NCBI RefSeq assembly: GCF_963676685.1
Contig: NC_092346.1
Coordinates: 49,257,062 to 49,321,061, forward strand
Length of the DNA stretch: 64,000 nt
Direction of reading: 5' to 3'
From: Mytilus edulis
Taxonomy: Eukaryota; Mollusca; Bivalvia; Mytilida; Mytilidae
Shown: positions 18,831 through 31,810 of the stretch, in pieces
Position numbering within the stretch: the first letter of the stretch is position 1
Layout of the letters: each line of letters opens with the position of its first letter
Program-made: the position numbers and the translations under genes
The notes under the pieces: generated by a model
Databases searched by the model: none
What the model saw: the letters and a program-made list of their open reading frames with translations, nothing else
Told to the model about the DNA's origin: nothing

Positions 18831-19403
18831 TATCGACCCCGGGTATATAAGAGAGCGAGAAACAGCACTCGGGGCTGTCGGTTGGCTGTCGATGAGCTGT
18901 CATCCTTCAACCGAGCGTACGTCGGATATATTAAGTGCTAGAAGAGCCTTGATATTCAGAGGACACTTTGTACTGGGTACAAAGTGGACGTACACGTTGA
19001 CAGGATTGACATAGCAGTTTGTCCCACTCGGAGGACAGGCTGTACCAGCCCGCACTGTCTGGTAGTGACAGACTGTCCCACTCGGAGGACAAGTTGTACC
19101 AGGCCGCACTGTCTTATAGTGACAGACTGCCCCACTCGGAGGACAAGTTGTACCAGGCTGCACTGTCTAGCAGTAACAGACTGTCCCATTCGGAGGACAA
19201 GCTGTACCAGCCACATTGTCTTATAGTGACATAACGTCCCATTAGCAGGACAGGCTATTATATTGTATAAACTTGTATATATAAGAGTTCATGCTTACTT
19301 TGTATCGACAAAGAGCCAGTGCATATGTTTTGGTTCATTGTGCATAATATAGATAGTTGTAGTTTTTAGTATTACAGTGTTGTTTGTGGACAACTTGGAT
19401 CCA
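18831..19403 (+). repeat. LTR-like direct repeat, copy 2
   Basis: 573 bp, the second copy of the promoter-bearing block (see 17406-17910). It has an extra 54-bp unit and a 14-bp insert around TGTACTGGGTACAA. Its downstream two-thirds plus the flank has been amplified in tandem to 21.3 kb. Confidence 0.5.
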
Positions 19404-21296
19404 GGAATAAATGGAACGGACGTTTGAGATATAAACGCCTGGTTACAGGTTACACTTGTTATGAGCCCTATGATTAGGAAATAAAATATCTTTATCTTAT
19501 ATATGAATGGATTAAATGCATCTACGGCCATGTTCAGATTTTATCGAGGTTTTTTTTATTAGAAGAAAGAAAGAGGGTAAAGTTTTTTTTTTTCCAACTG
19601 ATGAACATTATTTTTCGGTCAGTGCGTCCGTTTGTCCTATTTCATGTTAAAGATTTTGGTCAAGGTAGTTTTTGATGAAATTAAAGTCCAATCAACTTCA
19701 AACGTAGTACACATGTTTCCTATGGTAAGATCCTTCTAAAAACCCTTATGGGTACAAAGTGGACGTACACGTTGACAGGATTGACATAGCAGACTGTCCC
19801 ACTCGGAGGACAGGCTGTACCAGCCCGCACTGTCTGGTAGTGACAGACTGTCCCACTCGGAGGACAAGTTGTACCAGGCCGCACTGTCTGGTAGTGACAG
19901 ATTGCCCCACTCGGAGGACAAGTTGTACCAGGCTGCACTGTCTAGTAGTAACAGACTGTCCCATTCGGAGGACAAGCTATCAGCCACATTGTCTTATAGT
20001 GACATAACGTCCCATTAGCAGGACAGGCTGTTATATTGTATAAACTTGTATATATAAAAGTTCATGCTTACATTGTATCGACAAATTAAGAGCCAGTGCA
20101 TATATTTTGGTTCGTTGTGCATAATATAGATAGTTGTAGTTTTAGTATTACAGTGTTGTGTGTGGACAACTTGGATCCAGGAATAAATGGAACGGACGTT
20201 TGAGATATAAACGCCTGGTTACAGGTTACACTTGTTATGAGCCCTATGATTAGGAAATAAAATATCTTTATCTTATATATGGATGGATTAAATGCATCTA
20301 CGGCCATGTTCAGATTTTATCGAGGTTTTTTTTCATTAGAAGAAAAACATAGGGTAAAGTTTTTTTTTTCCCACTGATGAACATTATTTTTCGGTCAGTG
20401 CGTCCGTTTGTCCTATTTCATGTTAAAGATTTTGGTCAAGGTAGTTTTTGATGAAATTAAAGTCCAATCAACTTCAAACGTAGTACACATGTTTCCTATG
20501 GTAAGATCCTTCTAAAAACCCTTATGGGTACAAAGTGGACGTACACGTTGACAGGATTGACATAGCAGACTGTCCCAATCGGAGGACAGGCTGTACCAGC
20601 CCGCACTGTCTGGTAGTGACAGACTGTCCCACTCGGAGGACAAGTTGTACCAGGCCGCACTGTCTGGTAGTGACAGACTGCCCCACTCGGAGGACAAGTT
20701 GTACCAAGCTGCACTGTCTAGTAGTAACAGACTGTCCCATTCGGAGGACAAGCTATCAGCCACATTGTCTTATAGTGACATAACGTCCCATTAGCAGGAC
20801 AGGCTGTTATATTGTATAAACTTGTATATATAAAAGTTCATGCTTACATTGTATCGACAAAGAGCCAGTGCATATATTTTGGTTCGTTGTGCATAATATA
20901 GATAGTTGTAGTTTTAGTATTACAGTGTTGTTTGTGGACAACTTGGATCCAGGAATAAATGGAACGGACGTTTGAGATATAAACGCCTGGTTACAGGTTA
21001 CACTTGTTATGAGCCCTATGATTAGGAAATAAAATATCTTTATCTTATATATGGATGGATTAAATGCATCTACGGCCATGTTCAGATTTTATCGAGGTTT
21101 TTTTTATTAGAAAAAAGAAAGGGGGTAAAAGTGTTTTTTTTTACCACTGATGAACATTATTTTTCGGTCAGTGCGTCCGTTTGTCCGTCTGTCCTATTTC
21201 ATGTTAAAGATTTTAGTCAAGGTAGTTTTTGATGAAATTAAAGTCCAATCAACTTCAAACGTAGTACACATGTTTCCTATGGTAAGATCCGTCTAA
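18974..21296. repeat. Three tandem units of about 776 bp
   Basis: Units at 18974-19748, 19749-20524 and 20525 to about 21296 each begin TGGGTACAAAGTGGACGTAC. Each contains the 54-bp minisatellite, then TTATATTGTATAAACTTG, GACAACTTGGATCCAGGAAT, GATTAGGAAATAAAATATC, and ends near GGTAAGATCC. Identity is very high. This is satellite-like amplification of an LTR-derived segment with its 3' flank. The peptides readable on both strands are not genes. Confidence 0.85.
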
Positions 21297-21384
21297 TATA
21301 AATGCCAAATTAGAGTTTTACCACAATTTCACGATCCACTTTAACATAGAATGATGTACGATGGCAGGCAATCCATACTTTGTA

Positions 21385-21665
21385 AACAGACACAAATAAA
21401 GGCAACAGTAGTACATGTATATCGCTGTTCGAAATTCATCAATCGATTGAGAAACAAAACCAAATCCGGGTTACAAACAAAAACTGTGGGAAACGCATCA
21501 AATATAAGAAGAAAACTACGACACAACAGAAACACATTAAAATTTAACACACACAGGAACGAAATATAATATAACAATGGCCATTTTCTGACTTGGTACA
21601 GGACATTTTAAGAAAAAAAATGGTTGGTTGAACCTGGTTTCATGGCATGCCAAATATCCCGCTTT
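21385..21665 (+). repeat. Mussel interspersed repeat, family B
   Basis: Contains AAATAAAGGCAACAGTAGTA, CGCTGTTCGAAATTCAT, AACGCATCAAATATAAGA and TTTAACACACACAGGAACG. A second copy is at 43835-44110. The small ORF at 21351-21569 lies in this repeat and is not a gene. Confidence 0.7.
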
Positions 21666-21739
21666 AATGGCAATGTTAAATATAACATTAAAATGACAAC
21701 ATTACATGGCAGAATTACAATACAAATAAATGGGAGAAA

Positions 21740-22075
21740 ATATAGGACAGAGAAACACACGAATATTATCTAACAAAAGGTATCGGGTTTAAAATTTAAT
21801 ACGCCAGACGTGCGTTTCGTCAACACAAGACTAACCAGTGACGCTCAGATGAAAAAAGTTCGAAAGACAAGTACAAAGTTGAAGAGCACTGAAGACAAAA
21901 AGTTCCAAAAAGCTGTGATCAATACGGATAAGGTTTTATGCCTGAGATAAGAACATCCTTATTATTTGGAATAATTCATACTTTTGCAAACAGTAAATTT
22001 TATAAAAGACTATATAATAAATACACAGTCATGATAAAACCGAAGTGGTGACTAACTACAGAATAAATACGGATC
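21740..22075 (+). repeat. Mussel interspersed repeat, family C (CAGACG..CGTTTCGTC type)
   Basis: Core CCAGACGTGCGTTTCGTCAA and CCAGTGACGCTCAGATGAA, followed by GTACAAAGTTGAAGAGCACT and ending near AAACCGAAGTGGTGACTAA. Degenerate relatives lie at 41465-41730 and 41790-41960. Confidence 0.7.
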
Positions 22076-22079
22076 AACA

Positions 22080-25000
22080 GCCGAGTTTAAACTTAGCCAA
22101 AGCCATCAACTAGGTGACGTCACATTTGAATTTATAAAAAGATTTCCCAAAAACAAGATAGAATACGACAAAACATACAATGTTATACAAGAATAAACGT
22201 AGATTTCAGTGTATACCACATTTTTGATATTATTTCTTTGTAGACAGAAAAAATTGTTTCATTGAGAAAAAAAAGATTATTGTCTCGTGAGGATACATTG
22301 TATCATGCATGCAATCTAGTCAAATATTCATTGTTGAATGAAACTAACTTATTAATAGGAATAGTGGCGTGTGTATAAAACTTTTTCGTCAAAGATACCA
22401 GAAATACATACTTTTGATTTATTAGATAACAATAAACATTATATTAATTGGTGTTTACATATCAGCTTAGCCTAATTGTTAGTACGATAAGTATACTGTA
22501 TATTTACCTTTGATTAGACCATGTAGACAGCATTTGTTTGTTCAAGCTTACCAAGTGAGTTACAATTTTTATTAGATTCCTCTGCAAAGTGTAGATTATA
22601 TAAGTATGTGGTAACAAATGTAGTTTTGCAATTTTATTTACAGAAATGCATTCCAACCTGTACTTTTTCGTAAATGTATAACAAGTATTCGTTTGTCTTT
22701 GCATAATCTCTGTATTGAGACTGGACGCTATGTTGGTACTAATAGAAATGAAAGAAATTGTATCTTTTGTTAGTTGACAAAAAGAGAATACTTTAAAAAA
22801 GAAAAACGACATATCACTTGTCTCCACAACAAAATTCATACCCCCTGTTTTCTCTCCCTTTAATGAAATTCTACGGTCGTTCCATAACTTATTGAAAACT
22901 ATTCCTGTAATCCCTTAATTTAAAAAAAAAATTGAAAATCATTATTTCAACGTTAACCAGTTTTAATTTAGCTGTGCACAATGTAAAAAAAAAAGTTTGC
23001 CACATCTCTGGAGTAGTAACTCTTGAATACTTTTTTTTATTTAACAAATAATACCTGTATGACTTTATTTCAATAGTTTGTTTTACAATGTTATGTAAAA
23101 TACTGTATGTTGTATCAATTAATATATGTTATGTGTATATGCCTCCCTGGGGACCTAATTTGGAAAATAAAATTTATCTTATCTTATCTTATCTGTATAC
23201 GTGTTTGTACATCCTCTACAGCCAATTAGACGAAAACCATAAAGGAATGCGGTCAGAGAAGTCCGGATGATTGTAATTGTAATTTAAATGAACATTGAGA
23301 CCCTGCATGAAGTCATTGATCTTGAAACATTCCCTTCATTGCCAAAGCTATCCCAACAAATGCGATATAATTGTACTTTTATCATCGCGCATAATAACAT
23401 TGATTTGAAATGCTTACAACGTGAAAAGTACAGAAAGATATAAAACTGAAAAGATAAATGTATGGGTGCATAACTACATTATTGACACGCACAAAACATG
23501 ATTAATGAATCTTTTAAGGTTATAAATATATAAACTTGAGATACTATACGTAAATGTGTTATTAGGTCAATAGTCTACAGCAACTAAAGTACTGTACATA
23601 ACGTGTTAAATCATTAATATATTACATCTATAGTATACAACAGCATCTGCTACTAGTATTACATATCTATGCTGTAACTGATGAAGGTAGGCTTGATTAA
23701 TATAATAGTACAATGTATGTGTTATTTCTTCGCTATAAACAAGTTAATATTGTAAAACATACAGCTGATTTTTATAGTTTGTTGTACTGTTACACACCAC
23801 TGTCCCATGTTAGGGGAGGGCTGAGCAAAAACTACCATTTACATATTATGTGCAATATTAAGTAAATGTGTTCCTATCCTAAATATGCATGACATTTTGA
23901 CATTTGGCTTTCAGTTACAACGGCAAAAAAAAAATCATGCATTAAACTCAGGTTAAGATATAAAACAGGCACTTACTAGTTTCTTTAAAAGATGAAATGA
24001 GTGCTTGAATTTGACATTGTTTGTGATGTATGAAGGACAATGGCCTGATTTATGAAAAAACAATTACAGAAAAACATATATGATAGGTTGCAATCAACAT
24101 CAAACACTTATAATATACATGTTCCATGCTTGAGACTGGCTCATATATAATGCGACAGGGTAAAACATGACTGTGAGCGCTCAATCCTCCTTCTTATCTA
24201 ACAGTTAAAGAACTACGTAATGATAAGAAATATTTCTGGCTGTTCACAAATGAGCATTTACCAACTCTCATGTGCCTAGGAAATTACATTAGATAAAGGT
24301 TTAGAAATAAGATCTAGATATAAACAAAATATATGAAATAATATAATATTTTATTGTTATAAGATTTAATATAATAGTTATATAAAACACATGTTGTGTT
24401 AGGCTCTGATCCTGTCCATAATGTTATAGTATGGTATTGGTTTTCTGTTTTGCTTATTCCAATCATATTGTGTTGTAAAATGATGCCCTTTGTGGGTTCT
24501 TGATTAGATTAATAAAATTCTTATTCCCAAAGATTTAGCTAAAATTAGTTTAGTTGATTTGCTAAAATTAAAGGATATAATTATACAAACGATAAATATG
24601 AGGACTTTATTAATAAGTAAATTCATTCATGATTGTACATTATATAGATATATATATATATATATACATCTACCAGATAAAATATAAATATATCAGTAGA
24701 TTGAGGTTGAAGTAGACACATGCACAACTTAATCAGCAGGAAGATTTATATTATAAATCATATCCTAGGCCTTTCTAAGTGTTCTTTTTAAAAGTGAGCA
24801 TGATATTCTCTTAATAGGATTTGAACTTGAAGTCGCTCATCTTATATTTAGCCATCTTTCTAATTAAAAAGGTTGGAACTGCAACATGTTAAAATTATAA
24901 ATAAACACTATGCACACTTCCATAAGTTTTGCTCGTTTCAATAGCCCAAGACGTTTTAAGAATTAAGGGGAAAAAGTTGAAAGATGTTTACTTGAATCTA

Positions 25001-25800
25001 CCAAGATTGCCACTAGCGCTGAAATTTATTGAGTTTTATTTTCATTATTGTACAATAAACACCGAAACAACTTTAGTTAAAACTTGAATTATTCATTATG
25101 AGATTATTGGAAACTTAAACAGAAAAATGTGGTTATGTGTGCGTAGGCTCATATATGTAGCTTATTGTACACTACAAAGAAAAGCTGAGATTACAGTTGT
25201 TCTCCGTGTTATGTTTTTTATTTTATGTATTAATTTGTATTTTGATTGATGGTTATAACTTTCAATGTGCACGTGTATCTTTCGTTGCGATTTTTCTTTT
25301 CTTTTGAACCTAGTATCAAGATAAGATGGTTGTCTCATCAGATAGTATATAAATCAAGATCAGATTTAACATACCATTCAGAACAATCGAGATACCAGGG
25401 GAAGGAAACGATCGATGATTATTATTCAAGGTTTCTGATTCCTCATTTATTTTTATATTTCCTATTTTGTATATTGATAAACCTATTTGTCATATGTGTT
25501 CTGCTATTTTTGAATATACGTCTATGTTGGACTATAATATTTGAGTTTGATTTTAAGTAGAGGAAGGGTGTTAACAGTCAAACAATTTTTTTTAAATTGT
25601 ATGGTTAGTAAACGTTTATCAATATTCAATATCATAAGGTCAGTATATATATGTTAGGCAATATTAGTCATAACAAAATAAAACATCCCGTTCTTAAAAG
25701 TGGATGTGAAGCAAGTGTTGTTACCTTGTTACAAGATTATTGGTTTTAAACATGTTAAACCAGTAAAAGGCAAGTTTGTTATATTTTTCGTATTATTTTA
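22080..25800. other. No gene recognised
   Basis: AT-rich DNA with microsatellites, (AT)n at about 24650-24668, and the retroposon tail at about 23140-23198. Open frames are short and overlap nothing recognisable. Confidence 0.5.
23140..23198 (+). repeat. Retroposon 3' tail with (TTATC)n
   Basis: GCCTCCCTGGGGACCTAATT, then GGAAAATAAAATTTATC, leading into four TTATC repeats. This is the look of a LINE or SINE 3' end with a simple-repeat tail. Only the tail is present, consistent with strong 5' truncation. Confidence 0.4.
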
Positions 25801-25813
25801 ATCATATTTTCAG

Positions 25814-25877
25814 TTTGCGAGAAATCCTATTCTGCTTGATGATGGTGTAGGAAAACTTCTGAGAAAAACCGAACCAG
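25814..25877 (+). other. Isolated exon-like segment
   Basis: A 64-bp open segment preceded by ATATTTTCAG and followed by GTATGT. It encodes FARNPILLDDGVGKLLRKTE in one frame. The splice signals are good and the codons look coding-like, but I found no partner exon and no known family. It could be an exon of a gene extending outside recognisable sequence, or chance. Confidence 0.2.
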
Positions 25878-26829
25878 GTATGTTTTATCGCTTAATTGCT
25901 ATCAGAATGATGCTTAGGGGGTCCATGGATTCTAAGGTCAGTATTTTTTTTATTTTTTTTATATTGTTCACATTGCAAAGTCATATATCTAAAACTACCC
26001 ATATTTTAAAAACTTGTGCCTTTGCTCATAGTATATCATATTGAATAATTAAAATTAATTATACGAAAAGGAAGATAACCCCATCAACTGAAATACCTTA
26101 AAGGTTAACTTTCTTTTCGACCAGGCAGTTTGGGGAAGATTATTAATCATTTTATGATTTCTGTAACTAGTTAATGAAATATTAAAATTACAATTGTGTA
26201 GCCTTCTTCGAGTGGCTTTGTCTTTCATAATTTTATTGGATGATTGATAAATCATGCAGGACTTCGTAAGTAACAAACTAGTATACTTTGATGAAATTCG
26301 AGACGAGGAGCGATACAACTTTTGCTACAAGGACAATTTGGTATAAAACAAGTGTCTAGGTATAACCAAGATCTAATGCATTTCACAAAAATCCAACTTT
26401 CTATAAAAAAAAACCACTTCGAATTTATTAAATGGAAGTTCGAAACAAATTGTTATACATCCTTGTCGTTTGGTTTGAAACTCCTCAGTCTCGAACCGGT
26501 ATCGCTTTCGTCTTATATTACAAGGAAAATATGATGGCATTTTGTGTTTTATTTCCTCGCTTAAATTATGCATAACTAGTTTATTGTTTCTGTTTATCAA
26601 ATATTATCTAAATAACTCAAAATAAATGATGATAAAATACATTTCGGAATTTTACAAATCAGGTCATTTAGAGATTCTAAAATATCTCATTGAACTACAT
26701 ATGTTCCTTCCATTTAAAATGAATGCAAACTAGATGTCCGCTCAATTCAAGGACTTATAATTTCAAACACTTCAATAGAACCAGGAAAACGGCATGTAAA
26801 TTATTTCAAATCTATCAAAATAAAAAAGA

Positions 26830-27515
26830 TGTGGTATGAGCTAGTACCAATGAGACAATTCTCCTTCCAAGTCACATTGTGTAAAACGTAAATAATTATA
26901 GATCAAAGTTCGGCGCCTCGTCTCACACCGAACAGCAAGCTATTAAAGGGTGAGGTTTTGGAACTTGTGTCAAATGTTCGGACACCTTGGTGTTTTTCCA
27001 TACAATACAATGTCAAATATTTTGCCCCATAACACCCATTTATTTTTTCATATAAGACTTAATAGCTCATGAAAGGTCATTTACCAAAATTTTAGAAGAT
27101 TCTTAATTTTTTGTCTTTTGTTTTGAGACCCAATAATGCCTATGCAAATATAAGGTAAAAGTCCGAGTCAGCTTTTTCCCGCCATAATTTAAATCTCAAA
27201 TATCTCGAAAAGGAGGCCCATGACCTATCAATATTTTTAGCTTATTTGTATCCTTAATTGATGCTCTACCAACTTATAGTATCAATTTTAACTTCTTGAT
27301 TTATTAATTTTCACCTAACCTCACCTAAGTACATCCTTAAAGGCCAAACACTACTAGTGTAAAACAATTTTAACAGGGAAACGAACGGTCTAATCTTTAT
27401 ATAAAAATACGAGATACGATAAACACTTTTGAACCACATCAACAAACGACAACCACTGAAAAACAGTTCAGGACTTGGAATGAGCAAACAAATGCAGCGG
27501 GTTTTAACAGGCATC
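26830..27515 (+). repeat. Family A repeat split by a 387-bp insertion
   Basis: The head part at 26830-26949 (GATGTGGTATGAGCTAGTAC) and tail part at 27337-27515 (ACTACTAGTGTAAAACAATT; AACAAACGACAACCACTGA) are collinear pieces of one family A copy. They are separated by the insertion at 26950-27336. Confidence 0.65.
26950..27336. mobile_element. 387-bp insertion with 7-bp TTAAAGG duplication
   Basis: TTAAAGG occurs at 26943-26949 and again at 27337-27343, exactly at the break in the family A repeat. The insert starts GTGAGGTTTTGG and ends with CACCTAACCTCACC before AAGTACATCC, so GGTGAGG-like ends are roughly inverted. It is probably a small non-autonomous DNA transposon; its superfamily is unknown. 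Confidence 0.45.
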
Positions 27516-27519
27516 ATTT

Positions 27520-30500
27520 TTTATTACGAAAATTAATGCTTAAGCTATTTCTGTCCAATATATGGAAGTAGTCAGAATTATAAAGTATTTAGGAACGAAT
27601 AATGGATCGATTTAAGCTTATATTATAGTTCGTGCTTCAACAACTCCGTTTATTACATGGGCATCACAAATTTCAATCTTATAAACTATACTAGTCTTTG
27701 ATCTGCCGTAAATAAAACATTTTGAGTTGTGGCGAGAGAAGGGGACAGCCTTTTTACTATTAATATACCTTAGAACACTTTTTATTTGATTCTACAGCAT
27801 TTTTATTCAACTGTATTTTAAATGCATTGGATATTTTTGGATTATTAAGTTTAAACAGTAAATCATTTTTAATATGCCTTCTTAAAACAAATTTATGATA
27901 AATAACAGAAATTGGTATCGGTGTTGTATTCGTTGTATGATATCAAATTTACGGTTCTATAGAAAAACAAAATTAAGCCTTAATGCTTCTAGATTTTATT
28001 CTGGGTGTTCTAACACAGTAGACAAGTAAACAGACGCTGCATACGGAGTAGTATATATGTTGTATACAAGATGTAAGTTTGTCAGTTTAATGTCTTTTAA
28101 TTTAATTCAAATTTATATACTTCAACCTAACATTTAGTCCTATTCTCATTGTCTTAAAAACAGAAATGATGGCACCTGAATGGTTTAAATTCTATTTTTA
28201 TTGTTCTCCTTCTACCAAAATCATATCCATAAAAAGTCTTTTTGTGTTCTTGTGATGTTTCTTGCATCAAAGCTCAGTATTAGACTGTATCATATTATGT
28301 AGTAGTGAAAATATGACAGAAATATGCGAAACAAAAGACTGTGCGCTTGCATCATCCATTTGCTTTAAGCGGTTCATAAAACAATTATAACTTGTACACA
28401 AATTCTGTACAAATTATTATTTGCACAACATTAGATCTTGTACACAACTTATATATACTACCCCAAAGAAACTATGTTCTATCTGTTTTCCTTACTTTAA
28501 TTGCCACGTTTTATTGCTCTTACTTACTAGTTTATATTTTTCTATCAACATTTATCAATATCACACATGGTGTTTATTCAATATACTGACTTAAACAGAG
28601 AACCAAGCTTGCTATTACCTTCCTTGTGTTTTCTTGCATATCATAGTTGACAAACTCAATTTAAATCATAGAGAAAGACTCGAAACTAATAATATACAAT
28701 TTGATACAATGGATAGTTTAGCTTTTAGCGTCCGATCTAGCGATGTACTAGATGAGATGTATATCTTTGTTATATTGATATATTAACAACAGGTTGCACA
28801 TGACAGTACACAGATAAGACACAGGAACGTGTACATCAACTGAATAATATTGAAAGGTAAGAATAAACTGAAAAAGAATAATATTTCGGTATTACTTTTT
28901 TCCCAATGATTTGACTGTTACAGCTTTTCTATCGATCAAATTATCAGGCATGTAATGTTTTTGAATATCGATTTGTTCAATACACAAGTTTATATTTTTT
29001 CTGAATTTGAATTAACAATATCTGTTTGAATTTTTAATGATTTGTTTATTATTAAATGGTAAAACAAGAAATTGTACTTTCAACTGAAAATATAATATGA
29101 AAAGTACAAGTTGTATACAATGTAAATTAATACGAACTTCAGGGTGTGCGGGTAGATGTCATTGTTCAAGTGGTGATTGACCCGACCTGAATTTAAACGG
29201 ATGTTGTTTTTTTTTTTTTTTGGTCTAATTTTGTCTAATTTGACAAACTCATTACTAGTATTCTTAACAAACAGACAATGCCATGACAAAAAAGAAAAAA
29301 ATAGACAAACAACATTATAGAAACAACCAAAGACCGAGTAACAAGAACTCTACCAACAGCCGGTGTGCTTACAGGTCAAATTGACAAATACTAGATTTAA
29401 TGATCGATGCTTTCTTGAAATTGTATCAATATATCTACATCTGATTATCTTTAGTAAAGAAAATAAATGATGATCCCTTCAATACATTCCCTCCCAATTT
29501 TGCAACATTGTGTATAATATACACCATGAAAAACATGCCTATTCTAGTGGCTCATCACTATCGCTCATTAATTGGGAAGTTCAACCCCTTTCCCCCCTCA
29601 CATGTTTTACTAGCAGTTTGTGTTTCTGACCTACTTCTGGAACTATGTCAGTTTCTTGTTATTGGTTATTCATTTTTTCAATTTCATTGTTTGTTTTTAG
29701 TTTGGTCAAGTTATTTGCAGCTTTGCTATAAAATAGGTGTACCTTCGGGGTGCGCTCTTGTTTTATTTTTTATTGGTTTAATCTCATTAACCTTTACGCT
29801 ATTTCTTTTATTCATATACATGTGAGAAATTGCCGCAACCATGTACTATTAGTATTATTGTAACATCTGGTTGTTGTTGTTAAATGTGTTATATCTATTT
29901 ATAACGATTATTATACAATATGTGTTTGAATAAATAATTACATACGTGGACGTTTATATATAAATATACATGTATGTTGATTAACATACAGTGGCAAGTA
30001 TTTCGGGAATAATCAAGGCGACATTTTTGTTTGAGACACCAAGAAGCTAAACATCGGTTCCTATAAAATATTATTTGTAATTGCAATGTTTTCCCATCTA
30101 TCGTTTCTTGCAACCTTACAATCGCTTCAGTCGATGAGGTTACAATGTACCAACTAAAATTACATGGGCGCAGCCATTTTATGAAGGAACATGACATAGA
30201 TATAAAAATAGATGGCTCTCTGTGATTGGTTGTTATATCATTTATATATACTCATATGCGGTAAAGCTTAGCGAAAGGTATTGCGATGTAATCAGTCAAA
30301 CAAACTTTATTAGATTAACTCTTTAAGGAACGATCGTTTTCATTGGTCAATTCAAACCTTCGACCTCACACCTGCGAAAATAGAAAATGCGTACTATAAC
30401 GTTGAATGGACTGATTAATATTCACGTAGCTGGTCAAGGTCGTTTAAAGCTTCCACTGTCGTATTTGCGTACATGATTGTGTTCTAGATTATGCAGTCAC

Positions 30501-31310
30501 AATTCTAGCTTTTATAAATGTGCATGTGAAATTCCTTGGTTTTATAATTTTCTGCAATTGATAGTAAAATTTTAAACTTTAAAATCTTAACAGTTTTCAC
30601 ATCGAAATATTTAATTCAAATTTGCCCTCTGGATCAAGGGACGACATCAAAAGTTAAATGAAAAATTAAAAAAAAACTCAATTTATATTTTTTTCATTGA
30701 CTCCCTCTACCCCCCCCCCCCCCCCCCCCCCCCAAGTTGCTCATCCTCATCCTGCCTTCTTTTCACCCAATGGACTCGATGAATTAGCGTTGTACTTGAA
30801 AAATGAAACCGTACTTTTCTACAAACACTTTTCATATTCTTTGACAAGTTTTAGGTTTTCGACATAGGATGGTGATTTTTTTTCTGATTCTGTTTACTTT
30901 AGAGAAAAAAAATCCCCAAATTGTAAGTAAATTCATAACATGTAACCAACCATGCTTTGTTAAAAAAAACAGAGATGGCAAATCATGGCACATGGGAATT
31001 AAATGTAGTTAATAAACTCCAGCGACATACTTCATGAGGTTTTACTATTCTCGGATGAAAAACGAACGTAAATTGTATATTGTAAATATGTACATGTAAA
31101 TAGAAACAATCAGTTTTTAAAAAAAGTGTTTATTCATGAAATGTTTTGATAAAAAGGTGAGTTTCTTCTTGTACATGCATTTAGTTATCCTTAATTTCTT
31201 GATATTTGTTTATCATTTTATCATACATGTTTCGTTTTGTATTTCATGTTAAATACGAATACATACTACATGTACTTTAGCGAATAGTTCAACAATGTTA
31301 TGCAGCTCTA
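27520..31310. other. No gene recognised; long poly-C tract
   Basis: Low-information AT-rich DNA. An uninterrupted poly-C run of about 23 bases ends near 30733. Short open frames such as 29508-29825 are hydrophobic low-complexity translations without support. Confidence 0.45.
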
Positions 31311-31317
31311 TTCTTAC

Positions 31318-31810
31318 AGTATAAAATTAAAAATTAAATGTTCATCCATTTAAAATCGAAAACAGTACATTTATATTTAAAAAAGATGTGGTGTTTGCCC
31401 TTCTGATCCCTTCTGTCCGGTGGCGTCCGTTTTTTACGGATGTGTTCTTAAAAAGTGACAAATCTTAACTGCGGGATAATACCTAGCTTGTATACTATAA
31501 ATACATATACAAAAGAAGATGTTGTATGATTGCCAATGAGACAACTCTCCAAAAGAGACCAAAATGACACAGTATAAAATTAAAAGATAAATGTTAATCC
31601 GTTTAAAATCAAAAACAGTACATTTATATTTAAAAAAAAGAAGATGTGGTATGATTACCAATGAGACAACTCTCTACAAGAGACCAAAATGACACAGAAA
31701 TTAACAACTATAGATCACCGTACGGCTTTCAATAATGAGCAAAGCCCATACCGCAAAGTCAGCCATAAAAGGCCCCGATATGACAATGTAAAACAATTCA
31801 AACTAGAAAC
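31318..31810 (+). repeat. Duplicated family A repeat heads
   Basis: AACAGTACATTTATATTTAA followed by a GATGTGG head occurs twice, about 253 bp apart (31318-31392 and 31571-31649), so a short segment was tandemly duplicated. The second copy continues as a family A repeat to about 31810 (CACCGTACGGCTTTCAATAA). Confidence 0.65.

Noticed and set aside
17475-20783. Many 60-90-codon open frames on both strands with CPPSG/CPTRRT repeats
   Set aside because: They are translations of a 54-bp minisatellite whose period is a multiple of three. They occur in several frames at once and carry no domain.
25246-25560. 104-codon frame with hydrophobic C-terminus
   Set aside because: Leucine/phenylalanine-rich low-complexity tail and no known family; likely chance.
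29508-29825. 105-codon hydrophobic frame
   Set aside because: T-rich composition explains the apparent membrane segments; no conserved motif.
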